In this document: positions 40,104-49,323 of the stretch, piece after piece
Layout: every line of letters starts with the position of its first letter
Numbering within the stretch: position 1 is the first letter of the stretch
Source: Cellulomonas sp. URHE0023
Lineage (GTDB): Bacteria > Actinomycetota > Actinomycetes > Actinomycetales > Cellulomonadaceae
Direction of reading: 5' to 3'
DNA: 64,000 bases
Assembly (NCBI RefSeq): GCF_000688475.1
Contig: NZ_JIAN01000007.1
Span: forward strand, 124,001-188,000
The notes under the pieces: model-generated
Database searches by the model: none
What the model saw: only the letters and a program-made list of their open reading frames with translations
Told to the model about the DNA's origin: nothing
Made by a program: the position numbers and the translations under genes

Positions 40104-40994
40104 GTGCCGGAGCTGCCCGAGGTCGAGGCGCTCGCGCAGTTCCTGCGTGGGCGTGCGGTCGACCACACCGTGACGTCCGTCGAGATCGGCGCGATCAGCG
40201 CGCTCAAGACCTTCCGACCGCCGCCCGACGCGCTCCGGGGCGGGGTCGTCGTCGACGTGCAACGTCACGGCAAGTGGCTCGACCTCATGGTGGCGACGAC
40301 CACGGGCGAACCCCTGCACCTGGTCTGGCACCTGTCACGCGCGGGGTGGGTGCGGTGGTCGGAGACCTTGTCCGAGAGGCCCGTGCGCCCGGGCAAGTCC
40401 CCCATCGCCCTGCGGGTCCGCTTCGAGGACGGTGCAGGGTTCGACCTGACCGAGGCGGGCACCCGCAAACGCCTGGCAGTCCACGTCGTCGAAGACCCGG
40501 CCGACGTCCCCCAGATCGCGACGCTCGGCGTGGAGCCTCTGTCCGAGGAGTTCACCCGGGAACGACTCTCCGAGCTGCTCGCCGCGCGCAACCAGCAGGT
40601 CAAGGGCCTCCTGCGGGACCAGGGCACCATCGCAGGGATCGGGAACGCGTACTCCGACGAGATCCTGCTCGTCGCCCGGATGAGCCCGTTCGCCATGACG
40701 AAGTCGTTCGACGCGGCCAAGCTGAGCACGCTCTACACGGCGATCAGGGACGTGCTCACGGAGGCGGTCCGAGCGGCGTCCGGGAAGCCCGCCGCGGAGC
40801 TCAAGGACGCCAAGCGCCAAGGGATGCGCGTGCACGGCCGGACCGGAGAGCCGTGCCCCGGCTGGGACGGGGTGCCGTGCGGCGACACCGTGCACGAGGT
40901 GTCGTTCGCCGACTCGGCGTTGCAGTACTGCCCCACGTGCCAGACGGGCGGCAAGCCGCTCGCGGACCGGCGGATGTCCCGTCTGCTGCGGTGA
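40104..40994 (+). CDS. Fpg/Nei-family DNA glycosylase
   Basis: A 296-residue base-excision repair enzyme that removes oxidised bases. The N-terminal PELPEVEAL supplies the catalytic Pro and Glu. RHGKWLDL (about 54-61) contains the conserved lysine. GTIAGIGNAYSDEILLVARMSP is the helix-two-turn-helix DNA-binding region. The C-terminal zinc finger is atypical: CPGWDGVPC has seven residues between its two Cys, where C-x2-C is usual, and is followed by the normal x16 and CPTC. The start is GTG 40104. It is divergent from proS. Confidence 0.88.
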   Translation: MPELPEVEALAQFLRGRAVDHTVTSVEIGAISALKTFRPPPDALRGGVVVDVQRHGKWLDLMVATTTGEPLHLVWHLSRAGWVRWSETLSERPVRPGKSPIALRVRFEDGAGFDLTEAGTRKRLAVHVVEDPADVPQIATLGVEPLSEEFTRERLSELLAARNQQVKGLLRDQGTIAGIGNAYSDEILLVARMSPFAMTKSFDAAKLSTLYTAIRDVLTEAVRAASGKPAAELKDAKRQGMRVHGRTGEPCPGWDGVPCGDTVHEVSFADSALQYCPTCQTGGKPLADRRMSRLLR

Positions 40995-41016
40995 GCCGCT
41001 CAGCGCAGTGAGCGGC

Positions 41017-41952
41017 TCAGAACAGCACGGTTGCGTAGGTGCCGACCTGCCGGAAGCCGACGGCACGGTACGCGGCGAGCGCCCGGGCGTTGTAGTTGTT
41101 GACGTAGAGCGACACGAGCGGAGCCACCTCCGAGCGGGACGCCTGCACGACCGCCGCCATACCGGTCTCCGAGAGCCGCTCACCGCGGCGGTCGGGCGAC
41201 ACCCACACCCCCTGGACCTGGGCGACGCCGCCTGCGACAGCCCCGAGCTCCGCCTTGAAGACCACGTGACCGCGCGGCCGCTCGGGGGACTTGTCGACCC
41301 GGACGAACGACCGTCCCTGCGCCATCAGGTTGCGCACCCGCGTCTCGTACGGACCGCCGGGACCGGAGACCGGCGAGTAGCCGACCTCCTCGGTGAACAT
41401 CCGCACGCAGGCCGGCAGAACGAGGTCGAACTCCTCGGGGTTCGACCGACGCACCCTCGGGTCCGGCGTCACCAGGGGGGCGTGCTCGATGACCATGGAG
41501 GGCTGGTCGTCGCGGACCTCGCGGGCCGCGGGCCAGAACTGCCGCAGGCGAGACCACATGCCGAGGACCGCATCCGCCGGGCCGACGATGGACGAGCACC
41601 GGCGCCCTTGCGCTCGCGCCAGACCGGCGAACGCGTCGAGGGCGCGCGACACCGTGCGGGATTCGTCGACGGGGACGACGGGGACCATGTTCGCGCCCGC
41701 GAAGCAGATGGCCACCAGCTCGCCGTCCTGCTCGTATCCCCAGAGGCTGCCACCTGCCGAACGCAGACCGCGACCGACGGCCTGCTCCAACCGGGCGGTT
41801 GCGAGCACGGAGCCGACGGCGTCACGTGAACAGACGGCCAGCGCACCCTCGAGGTCGATGTCCGAGAGGACTCGACCTCCAGCCCGGTTGTCGAGCAGAG
41901 CAGCGCGGCGTTGCACCATGAGCCGATCTTGCACCACCGGGACCCGATTCAC
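41017..41952 (-). CDS. DUF4081/GNAT-domain acetyltransferase
   Basis: A 311-residue protein with an N-terminal DUF4081 region (about 20-170) and a C-terminal GNAT domain (about 175-305). Segments typical of the family are VQGVWVSPDRRGERLSETGMAAVVQ and SLYVNNYNARALAAYRAVGFRQVG. A homologue follows ispG in mycobacteria (Rv2867c), and the same order is seen here. GTG 41952 is preferred because GGAGAT lies 4-5 bases upstream; ATG 41919 is the alternative. Substrate unknown. Confidence 0.88.
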   Translation of the reverse strand: MNRVPVVQDRLMVQRRAALLDNRAGGRVLSDIDLEGALAVCSRDAVGSVLATARLEQAVGRGLRSAGGSLWGYEQDGELVAICFAGANMVPVVPVDESRTVSRALDAFAGLARAQGRRCSSIVGPADAVLGMWSRLRQFWPAAREVRDDQPSMVIEHAPLVTPDPRVRRSNPEEFDLVLPACVRMFTEEVGYSPVSGPGGPYETRVRNLMAQGRSFVRVDKSPERPRGHVVFKAELGAVAGGVAQVQGVWVSPDRRGERLSETGMAAVVQASRSEVAPLVSLYVNNYNARALAAYRAVGFRQVGTYATVLF

Positions 41953-42009
41953 CCGATCTCCGGCGCGTCGATGTGGTGAATTGCTGGTATCGATCGGGCG
42001 ACGTCGCCG

Positions 42010-43170
42010 TCAGCCGACCGTGACGACGGCGGCGCCGGATCCGGTCTCGACCGGGTCCATGGACTCGGCGAGCCGCATCGCCTCTTCGATCAGCGTCTCG
42101 ACGATCAAGGCCTCCGGGACGGTCTTGATGACCTCGCCCCGCACGAAGATCTGCCCCTTGCCGTTGCCCGAGGCGACGCCCAGGTCGGCCTCGCGCGCCT
42201 CGCCGGGTCCGTTGACGACGCACCCCATCACCGCGACACGCAGCGGGACCTCGAGGCCCTCGAGCCCGGCGGTCACGCGCTCCGCGAGCGTGTAGACGTC
42301 CACCTGAGCGCGCCCGCAGGACGGGCAGGAGACGATCTCGAGCTTGCGCGGACGCAGGTTCAGCGACTGCAGGATCTGGATGCCGACCTTGACCTCCTCG
42401 ACCGGCGGCGCGGACAGGGACACGCGGATGGTGTCGCCGATGCCCTTGCTGAGCAGCGCGCCGAACGCGGTCGCGGACTTGATGGTGCCCTGGAACGCAG
42501 GTCCGGCTTCGGTGACACCCAGGTGCAGGGGCCAGTCACCTCGCTCCGAGAGCAGCTCATAGGCGCGCACCATCACGACGGGGTCGTTGTGCTTGACGGA
42601 GATCTTGAAGTCCCGGAAGCCGTGCTCCTCGAACAGCGACGCCTCCCAGACGGCCGACTCGACGAGCGCCTCCGGCGTGGCCTTGCCGTACTTGGCGAGC
42701 AGACGCGGGTCGAGCGAGCCGGCGTTCACGCCGATCCGGATCGAGACCCCGGCGTCGGTGGCCGCCCGGGCGATCTCCTTGACCTGGTCGTCGAACTTGC
42801 GGATGTTTCCGGGGTTGACCCGGACGGCAGCGCACCCGGCGTCGATCGCGGCGAACACGTACTTCGGCTGGAAGTGGATGTCCGCGATCACGGGGATCTG
42901 CGACTTGCGCGCGATCGCCGGGAGCGCGTCCGCGTCGTCCTGCGTCGGGACGGCGACACGCACGATGTCGCAGCCTGCCGCCGTCAGCGCCGCGATCTGC
43001 TGCAGCGTCGCGTTGATGTCGGTGGTCGGCGTCGTGCACATCGACTGGACGCTGACGGGTGCATCACCGCCCACGTCGACCTTGCCGACGCGGATCTTGC
43101 GGGTGGGACGCCGGGCTGCCAGCACGGGAACGGGCGCCGCCGGCATGCCGAGGCTGATCGGGATACTCAC
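42010..43170 (-). CDS. ispG: 4-hydroxy-3-methylbut-2-enyl diphosphate synthase (flavodoxin type)
   Basis: A 386-residue 4Fe-4S enzyme of the MEP isoprenoid pathway, converting MEcPP to HMBPP. The TIM-barrel N-terminus ([43 protein letters not shown]-like) and the C-terminal cluster ligands Cys282 and Cys285 (SCPSC) and Cys317 ([10 protein letters not shown]) are present. GTG 43170 is chosen. The gene follows rip, with an unusually elaborate inverted repeat between the two. dxr, from the same pathway, lies 13.6 kb away. Confidence 0.95.
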   Translation of the reverse strand: MSIPISLGMPAAPVPVLAARRPTRKIRVGKVDVGGDAPVSVQSMCTTPTTDINATLQQIAALTAAGCDIVRVAVPTQDDADALPAIARKSQIPVIADIHFQPKYVFAAIDAGCAAVRVNPGNIRKFDDQVKEIARAATDAGVSIRIGVNAGSLDPRLLAKYGKATPEALVESAVWEASLFEEHGFRDFKISVKHNDPVVMVRAYELLSERGDWPLHLGVTEAGPAFQGTIKSATAFGALLSKGIGDTIRVSLSAPPVEEVKVGIQILQSLNLRPRKLEIVSCPSCGRAQVDVYTLAERVTAGLEGLEVPLRVAVMGCVVNGPGEAREADLGVASGNGKGQIFVRGEVIKTVPEALIVETLIEEAMRLAESMDPVETGSGAAVVTVG

Positions 43171-43247
43171 GCCGCAATCATCGCACCCGCGCCGGTGCTC
43201 GCCCGCTCGTGGACGGTGGTGTGCACGACATCCCCCCATTGCTGCTA

Positions 43248-43314
43248 CCTCGAGGGCGTCCAGGCGTGGGCGTCGGCCGGGCGCAGCCCGCTCGGCGGCC
43301 GACCGCCCTCGAGG
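43248..43314 (-). terminator. Large nested inverted repeat between rip and ispG
   Basis: Outer 11-bp arms CCTCGAGGGCG (43248-43258) / CGCCCTCGAGG (43304-43314) enclose an 8-bp inner stem GTCGGCCG (43272-43279) / CGGCCGAC (43296-43303) and a smaller CGGGC/GCCCG hairpin (43278-43290). It starts 10 bases beyond the rip stop. It may be a terminator or an RNA structure within the 154-base gap. Confidence 0.55.
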
Positions 43315-43324
43315 AGCCGCGCGG

Positions 43325-44635
43325 TCAGATCTGGACGGGGTTGACCAGGTCTGCGTACACGAGGAGCAGGCCTACGCCACCGAGCAGGATGAAGACGCTG
43401 TAGGCGACAGGCACGAGCTTGGCGCTGTCGAACGGGCCCGGCCGCGCGGCCCCTCGGAGCCGGGCGACCTGTCGACGACCGCCCTCCCACAGAGCCGCGG
43501 CAACGTGCCCACCGTCGAGCGGAGGCAGCGGGATGAGGTTGAACACGAACAGGGCGATGTTGAGGCTGGCGAGGATCGAGAGCAGCCCGGCGAGCTTGAG
43601 GCCCCAGTCGATGTTGTCCTCCGAGGCGATCTCGCCCGCGAACCTGCCGATCCCCACGACTCCGACGACGCTGCTGGTGTCGCGCGGGGTGTCGTGCACC
43701 GTCGAGCTCCACAGCTCGCCGATCTTGGACGGGAGCCTGACGACCACCGACGCGGTCTCACCCGTCATCGAGGCGACCTTCCCCGGGATCGCCCAGATGG
43801 TCTCCCGCTGCGGCTCCTCCTGGGGACCGATGCCGATGTACCCGGCCGGCGTCGTCTTCGGCGTGCCGTCTGGGTTCATCACCGGGTTGTCGTACTCGTC
43901 GTAGACGGGGCGGTCTGCGACGACCGGCGTGACGGACAGGTCGACGGTGGTTCCGTCGCGCTCGACCGTGATCGGCACAGCCTCGTCACCGGTCGAGCGG
44001 ATCAGGCCCGTCAGCTGGTCCCATGACTCGACGCTGGTGCCGTCGTAGGACACGACGGTGTCGCCGGGGAGCAGGCCCGCGGCGGCGCCCGGAGCAGCCG
44101 GGTCGCTCGAGGTGCACGTGCGGTCGGCGGGCGCGTCCGTCGGGATCACGCAGGCGCTCACCGTGTCGACGGTCGTGGTGGGGCCGGGGACGCCGATGCC
44201 GACGAACACGATCGCGAGCAGCGCGAACGCGATGAGGAGGTTCATCACGGGCCCACCGAGCATGACGACGAGCTTCTTGGGCGTCGAGAGCCGGTAGAAC
44301 GCACGACCGTCCTCGCCGGGGTGGATCTCCTCCGCGCTGGCCTGCCGGGCGTCGCTCGCGAGCCGTCCGAGCCACGTTCGGGCGGGTGGATTGCCGACGG
44401 CCTCGGCCGGTGGGTACATGCCCACGAGCCGCACGTAGCCACCGGCCGGGATCGCCTTGAACCCGTACTCGGTCTCGCCCTTCGTGCGGGACCACAGCGT
44501 CGGACCGAAGCCGACCATGTAGTGGCTCACCCGGACACCGAACCGCTTGGCGGGGACCATGTGCCCGACCTCGTGCAGCGCGATCGAGCCGAGCAGCACA
44601 ACGACGAAGATGACCAGTCCGACCAGGTACTCCAT
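43325..44635 (-). CDS. rip: Site-2 membrane metalloprotease (Rip1/RseP family, M50)
   Basis: A 436-residue intramembrane zinc protease. The active site HEVGH is at residues 21-25 in the first membrane helix. A PDZ-like domain spans about 165-255, and the second zinc motif LPPLDGGH is near 375-382. M. tuberculosis Rip1 cleaves anti-sigma factors and regulates envelope lipid genes; the same is plausible here. The gene is upstream of ispG as in mycobacteria. ATG 44635 has GGAGGA five bases upstream, so it is preferred to the TTG at 44638. Confidence 0.92.
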   Translation of the reverse strand: MEYLVGLVIFVVVLLGSIALHEVGHMVPAKRFGVRVSHYMVGFGPTLWSRTKGETEYGFKAIPAGGYVRLVGMYPPAEAVGNPPARTWLGRLASDARQASAEEIHPGEDGRAFYRLSTPKKLVVMLGGPVMNLLIAFALLAIVFVGIGVPGPTTTVDTVSACVIPTDAPADRTCTSSDPAAPGAAAGLLPGDTVVSYDGTSVESWDQLTGLIRSTGDEAVPITVERDGTTVDLSVTPVVADRPVYDEYDNPVMNPDGTPKTTPAGYIGIGPQEEPQRETIWAIPGKVASMTGETASVVVRLPSKIGELWSSTVHDTPRDTSSVVGVVGIGRFAGEIASEDNIDWGLKLAGLLSILASLNIALFVFNLIPLPPLDGGHVAAALWEGGRRQVARLRGAARPGPFDSAKLVPVAYSVFILLGGVGLLLVYADLVNPVQI

Positions 44636-44847
44636 CAAGATCCTCCGTCAGAGACCGCACTGCGCCCAGCGTGGACCCACGGTCCATGCGGGCGCATCCT
44701 CCCCCGAATTCCTGGGAACTGTCTGGACGCCCGCTGGGCTCACTCGTTCGGGCGCTATGCCGGTGGTCTGCGCAAGTGGACCGGACGGTCGCGGAATGCG
44801 TCGCCACGCTCCTTTCCCACGCTCGACATCGGCACTAGCGTCCAACC

Positions 44848-46194
44848 ATGACCACCGATTCCGTACCCCGCACCGCCCTCGAGCAGCGCCGCTCGCTGCG
44901 CACGGCCATCCCCGGTCCTAACTCGGTCGCCCTGGGCGCACGGCGCGCGGCCGCGGTCGCCGCTGGCGTGTCGTCGACCCTCCCCGTGTACGTCGCGCGC
45001 GCTGCAGGTGCGGTCATCGAGGACGTGGACGGCAACGTCTTCGTCGACCTGGGGTCCGGGATCGCCGTGACCTCGGTCGGAGCGAGCGCACCCGAGGTGG
45101 CCGCGGCCGTCGGCGAGCAGGCGCTCGACTTCACACACACCTGCTTCATGATCAGCCCGTACGAGGAGTACGTGGCGGTGTGCGAGTCGCTCGCACGGCT
45201 CACCCCTGGCGACCACGCGAAGCGCTCCGTCCTGGTGAACTCCGGCGCCGAGGCCGTCGAGAACGCCGTGAAGATCGCCCGTCGAGCGACCGGTCGCGAC
45301 GCCGTGCTCGTGCTGGACCACGCCTACCACGGCCGCACCAACCTGACCATGGCGATGACCGCGCGGGCCATGCCCTACAAGACGGGCTTCGGACCGTTCG
45401 CCGGCGAGGTGTACCGCGTGCCCGCGTCCTACCCGCTGCGTGATCCCGAGGGGATGACCGGCGAGCAGGCCGCGCGCCGCGCGATCGACGTGGCCGAACG
45501 GCAGGTGGGCGCCGACCAGGTGGCCGCGATCGTCGTCGAGCCGATCCTGGGCGAGGGGGGCTTCGTCGTCCCTGCGCCAGGCTTCCTGCGGGCGCTCGCC
45601 GCCTGGGCGCGGGACAACGGCATCGTGTTCGTCGCCGACGAGGTGCAGACCGGTTTCGCGCGCACCGGGGCGATGTTCGCGTGCGAGCACGAGGGGGTCG
45701 TGCCGGACCTGATCGCGCTGGCCAAGGGCATCGCGGGCGGCCTGCCGCTGGGCGCCGTGACCGGCCGGGCCGAGCTTCTCGACGCGGTGCACGCCGGCGG
45801 CCTGGGCGGGACCTTCGGGGGCAACCCCGTGGCGTGCGCGGCCGCCCTCGCGAGCATCGACCTCTACGAGCGCACGGACCTGGCCGGTGCCGCACGGGCC
45901 ATCGAGGACCGCGTGCTTCCTCGGCTCACCGCGAGCCTGGCCGGGGTCGGCTCGGTGGCGCAGATCCGGGGTCGCGGAGCGATGCTGGCGATCGAGCTCG
46001 TCGTGCCGGGCACGCTGGACCCGGACAAGGCGACTGCCCAGAGGGTCGCCGCCGCGTGCGCGGCCCAGGGCGTACTCGTGCTGACCTGCGGCACCTGGGG
46101 CAACGTGCTGCGGCTGCTGCCGCCGCTGGTCATCGGCGACGACCTTCTCGACGACGCGTTGACCGTCCTGGAGGACGCGCTCCGCGCGCTCTAG
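44848..46194 (+). CDS. gabT: 4-aminobutyrate aminotransferase (class III)
   Basis: A 448-residue PLP enzyme that transfers the amino group of GABA to 2-oxoglutarate. The PLP lysine is Lys293 in LIALAKGIAGGLPLGAVTG. NSGAEAVENAVKIARRATGR, DHAYHGRTNLTMAMT and DEVQTGFARTG are standard class III motifs. In context it would take GABA made by the neighbouring putrescine pathway. It starts at ATG 44848, divergent from rip with a 212-base gap. Its TAG stop shares the bases CTAG with the convergent saccharopine-dehydrogenase-like gene. Confidence 0.9.
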   Translation: MTTDSVPRTALEQRRSLRTAIPGPNSVALGARRAAAVAAGVSSTLPVYVARAAGAVIEDVDGNVFVDLGSGIAVTSVGASAPEVAAAVGEQALDFTHTCFMISPYEEYVAVCESLARLTPGDHAKRSVLVNSGAEAVENAVKIARRATGRDAVLVLDHAYHGRTNLTMAMTARAMPYKTGFGPFAGEVYRVPASYPLRDPEGMTGEQAARRAIDVAERQVGADQVAAIVVEPILGEGGFVVPAPGFLRALAAWARDNGIVFVADEVQTGFARTGAMFACEHEGVVPDLIALAKGIAGGLPLGAVTGRAELLDAVHAGGLGGTFGGNPVACAAALASIDLYERTDLAGAARAIEDRVLPRLTASLAGVGSVAQIRGRGAMLAIELVVPGTLDPDKATAQRVAAACAAQGVLVLTCGTWGNVLRLLPPLVIGDDLLDDALTVLEDALRAL

Positions 46195-47474
46195 CCCACC
46201 TGACGCTCCTCGAGGCCCCACGGCGAGCCGTGGCCCTGCGGGGTCGGGCCCGCGAGCAGCTCCAGGAACGGGACGGCGTCGAACGCCTCCGGGCCGAGCA
46301 CCCCCTTCCCCGACCACACGCCGCTGGCCAGGAGCTCGAGCGCCACGACCGGGTTGACGGCCGTCTGCCAGACGACGCACTGCGCGCCGTACTCGGCCAT
46401 CGACCATGCGTTGTCGACGACATGGTGCAGATACACCTCGCGCGGTGCACCGTCCTTGCCGGTACCGGTCACGAGGAGCCCGGCACACGTGGCTCCGCTC
46501 ATCCTCGGACCGATCGTCGCCGGGTCCGGTAGGCACGCCGCCACCACGTCGCGCGGGCTGACCTGCACGCCCCTGACGGTCACCGGATCGGTGCGGTCGA
46601 GGCCGAGCGTGTGCAGCGTGCGGAGCACACCGATGAACTCCTCACCGAGGCCGTACTTGAACGTGACCTTGCGCGCGTCCACCCAGCGCGGCATGAGGAG
46701 CACCTCCTCATGCTCCACGTGCACGCACTCCACGTCGCCGATCGGGTCGGGGAACCGGAACACCTCGGGCTCGTGGAACGGCGCGACCGTGAACCAGCCG
46801 TCCTCCAGCCCTGTGCCGGCCTCGGCGCGGTCCGCCGACCAGATGACCGGTGGGTTGAGGCACTCCTCGATCGTCGTCCAGATCGAGAACGACGGGGCGA
46901 AGATCGGTTCGCCGTCGTCGCCGCGGACCACGAGGTTGGCCCCGTCGCGCACGCCGAGCTCGTCGATCGACTCGAAGAGGTGGTCCGCGGCGTAGCGCGC
47001 GAAGACGTCCGACAGGCCGGGCTCCACACCGATGCCGACCAGTGCGAGCCGTCCGTTGCCGGCCCAGTCGTCATGTGCTGCGAGCTGGGCGTCCCCGAGC
47101 TTGACGCCGGGAAGCTCGTAGGGGCGCTCCGCATGGGGGCGTGACAGGGACATCGCCATGTCGAGGTAGTCCGCGCCTGCGGCCCGCACCCCCTCGAAGA
47201 TCGGCATCACGAACCGTGGGTCGACCGCATTGAGCACGTGCGTGGCGCCGTGCTCGCGCACCAGCGCCTCGACGGCGGAGGGGTCCGACGCGTCGACGAC
47301 GGCAGCGACGAACCGGCCCCCGACCACGTCGTGCTCGTTCGCGGCGTCGACCGTGCGCTGTGCACGAGCGAGGTCCACGTCGGCGACGACGAGCCGCTCG
47401 AAGAACCGTCGGCGCGCCGCGATGCGGGCTACCGCGTCCCCCACCCCTCCGCTACCGACCACGAGGATCCGCAC
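46191..47474 (-). CDS. Saccharopine dehydrogenase-like oxidoreductase
   Basis: A 427-residue NAD(P)-dependent enzyme. The N-terminal Rossmann motif GSGGVGDAVARIAARR is at about residues 7-22. The saccharopine dehydrogenase fold is supported by VLNAVDPRFVMPIFEGVRAAGADYLDMAMS and GVEPGLSDVFARYAADHL. Relatives include carboxynorspermidine and carboxyspermidine dehydrogenases, and here the gene sits beside a polyamine importer, so a polyamine-linked reaction is likely but not shown. GTG 47474 is preceded by GAGGTGG. It lies 45 bases downstream of potC and probably belongs to the pot transcript. Confidence 0.8.
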   Translation of the reverse strand: MRILVVGSGGVGDAVARIAARRRFFERLVVADVDLARAQRTVDAANEHDVVGGRFVAAVVDASDPSAVEALVREHGATHVLNAVDPRFVMPIFEGVRAAGADYLDMAMSLSRPHAERPYELPGVKLGDAQLAAHDDWAGNGRLALVGIGVEPGLSDVFARYAADHLFESIDELGVRDGANLVVRGDDGEPIFAPSFSIWTTIEECLNPPVIWSADRAEAGTGLEDGWFTVAPFHEPEVFRFPDPIGDVECVHVEHEEVLLMPRWVDARKVTFKYGLGEEFIGVLRTLHTLGLDRTDPVTVRGVQVSPRDVVAACLPDPATIGPRMSGATCAGLLVTGTGKDGAPREVYLHHVVDNAWSMAEYGAQCVVWQTAVNPVVALELLASGVWSGKGVLGPEAFDAVPFLELLAGPTPQGHGSPWGLEERQVG

Positions 47475-47518
47475 GACGTCCCACCTCTCATCGGGCACGG
47501 CACCGCGCCCGCCACCCT

Positions 47519-48406
47519 TCACCTGGACCGGAGTCGTTTGCCCCGGGCGTACCCGACCAGCTGGACGATCACGACGATCGCGAGGGCCAGCACGAACATG
47601 AACGAGCTGATCACGTTGGCCTGCGGCGGGATGCCGCGGGTCGCCGAGATGTACACGAACTTGGGGAACGTCTCGTACGAGCCCGACGTGAAGTTCGTGA
47701 CGATGAAGTCGTCGAAGCTCAGGCTGAACGCGAGCAGCGCCGCCGCCGCGATCCCGGGCAGCAGAAGCGGGAAGGTGACCCGCCAGAACGCCTGCAACGG
47801 TGACGCGTACAGGTCCGCGGCCGCCTCCTCGAGCGCCGGGTCGAGGCTCGAGACTCGCGCCTTGACCGTGACGACGACGAAGCTGATGCAGAACAGCACG
47901 TGAGACGCGACGACCGTGCTGAAGCCGAGCGGCACCCGCACCGACAGGAACTGCGCCAGCAGCGCGGCACCGAGCACGACCTCCGGCGTCGACATCGGCA
48001 GGAAGATCAGCAGGTTCGCGGCTGAGCGCCCGCGGAACTGGAACCGCACCAGCGCGATCGCGACCAGTGTGCCGAGCACCGTCGCGATCAGGGTGGACAG
48101 CAGACCGACCTGGAGCGAGTGCCCGAACGCCTGGCACACCTGCGGCGCGCCGCACGGGTTCCGCCAGTTGTCCAGAGTGAACCCGCGCCACACGAGGTTC
48201 GTCTTGCCCGCGCTGTTGAACGAGAACACGACCGTGTACGCCACGGGGACCAGCAGGAACAGGATCCCCAGCGCGGCGAACGTCGGCACGATCGAGTCGC
48301 CGATCCGTCGCCGCAGCGGCTTGCGGTGAACGTCCCGGGTGGTCGTCGGAGGCGGTTCGCGCGGCACCAACGACGTGGTCGCCGAGGCGGTCGACGTCGC
48401 CGTCAC
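47519..48406 (-). CDS. potC: Spermidine/putrescine-type ABC transporter permease
   Basis: A 295-residue membrane protein with six helices after a 35-residue polar N-terminus. The EAA loop (LDPALEEAAADLYASPLQAFWRVTFPLLLPGI, about 195-226) is the contact with the ATPase. The family is binding-protein-dependent transport permeases. GTG 48406 overlaps the stop of potB (GTGA), and potB in turn overlaps potA and potD. This indicates one coupled importer operon with the order potD-potA-potB-potC in transcription. The substrate class is inferred from the family and neighbours. Confidence 0.92.
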   Translation of the reverse strand: MTATSTASATTSLVPREPPPTTTRDVHRKPLRRRIGDSIVPTFAALGILFLLVPVAYTVVFSFNSAGKTNLVWRGFTLDNWRNPCGAPQVCQAFGHSLQVGLLSTLIATVLGTLVAIALVRFQFRGRSAANLLIFLPMSTPEVVLGAALLAQFLSVRVPLGFSTVVASHVLFCISFVVVTVKARVSSLDPALEEAAADLYASPLQAFWRVTFPLLLPGIAAAALLAFSLSFDDFIVTNFTSGSYETFPKFVYISATRGIPPQANVISSFMFVLALAIVVIVQLVGYARGKRLRSR

Positions 48407-49323
48407 AGCAGCTCCTCGGTCCCTGCGCGCCTGATGTAGACCGTCACGATCAGCATGATCGCCGCCATCAGGACCACCGAGAGCGTCGCCGCCGTCGGGT
48501 AGTCGAGCACCTTGAAGAACCGGGCGTCGATGACCTGACCGATCATGGTGGTGTTCGTGTTGTTGCCCAGCAGGGCCGCGTTGACGTAGTCGCCGACGGC
48601 CGGGATGAACGTGAGCAACGTGCCCGCGACGACACCGGGCAGCGAGAGGGGCCACGTCACGGTGCGGAACGTCGTGACCGGTGAGGCGTACAGGTCGGCG
48701 CCCGCCTCGAGCATGCGGACGTCCAGGCGCTCCAGGCCCGCGAAGATCGGCAGGACCATGAAGGGCAGGAAGTTGTAGGTCAGGCCGCAGACGACCGCGA
48801 AGGGGGTCGCGGTCAGCCGGGCGCCCTCCGGGAGCAGGTTGAGCCAGTGCAGGATCGCGACGACGAGCGAGTCGTCGGCGAGGATCTGCTTCCAGGCGAT
48901 CGTGCGCAGGATGAAGCTCGTGAAGAACGGTGCCACGACCAGGACGAGCAGCATCCCCTGCAACAGCGTGCGCCCGCGGGCACGGATCGCGATCGCGTAG
49001 GCCATCGGGTAGCCGATGACCAACGCAGCGACCGTGGCCAGGAGCGCGAACCAGAACGACCGCAGGATCACCGGCCAGAACTGGGCGATCGCCTGGGGAT
49101 AGTTCTGCCAGTGCAGAGCCGGCTGGTACTGCCCGATGTCGCCACCGGGCACGGGGACGTAGAGCGACGTCGCGAGCAGCGCACCGACCGGGACGACGAA
49201 CAGGAGGACGAGGTAGATGAGCCCGGGGCCGAGCAGCACCCAGTGCGCTCGCGACCGTTTCAGGGACCGCGGCGCGGCTCCTGTCGCCGCCCCGCCCTCG
49301 CCGAGCGCCGCGGTGATGCTCAC
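48403..49323 (-). CDS. potB: Spermidine/putrescine-type ABC transporter permease
   Basis: A 306-residue permease with six membrane helices. The first is at about 29-50 (WVLLGPGLIYLVLLFVVPVGALL), followed by the periplasmic segment with LHWQNYPQAIAQF. The EAA loop LDVRMLEAGADLYASPVTTFRTVTWPLSLPGV is near 205-236. It pairs with potC. GTG 49323 overlaps the potA stop and the end overlaps potC, both by 4 bases. Confidence 0.92.
   Translation of the reverse strand: MSITAALGEGGAATGAAPRSLKRSRAHWVLLGPGLIYLVLLFVVPVGALLATSLYVPVPGGDIGQYQPALHWQNYPQAIAQFWPVILRSFWFALLATVAALVIGYPMAYAIAIRARGRTLLQGMLLVLVVAPFFTSFILRTIAWKQILADDSLVVAILHWLNLLPEGARLTATPFAVVCGLTYNFLPFMVLPIFAGLERLDVRMLEAGADLYASPVTTFRTVTWPLSLPGVVAGTLLTFIPAVGDYVNAALLGNNTNTTMIGQVIDARFFKVLDYPTAATLSVVLMAAIMLIVTVYIRRAGTEELL

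Noticed and set aside
43171..43324. A coding gene in the rip-ispG gap
   Set aside because: Most of the gap is taken by a nested palindrome and no frame has a plausible start with a Shine-Dalgarno site.
44639..44847. Small protein genes in the gap between rip and gabT
   Set aside because: Short open frames exist on both strands, but none has a ribosome-binding site or recognisable sequence. The region more likely holds the divergent promoters of rip and gabT.
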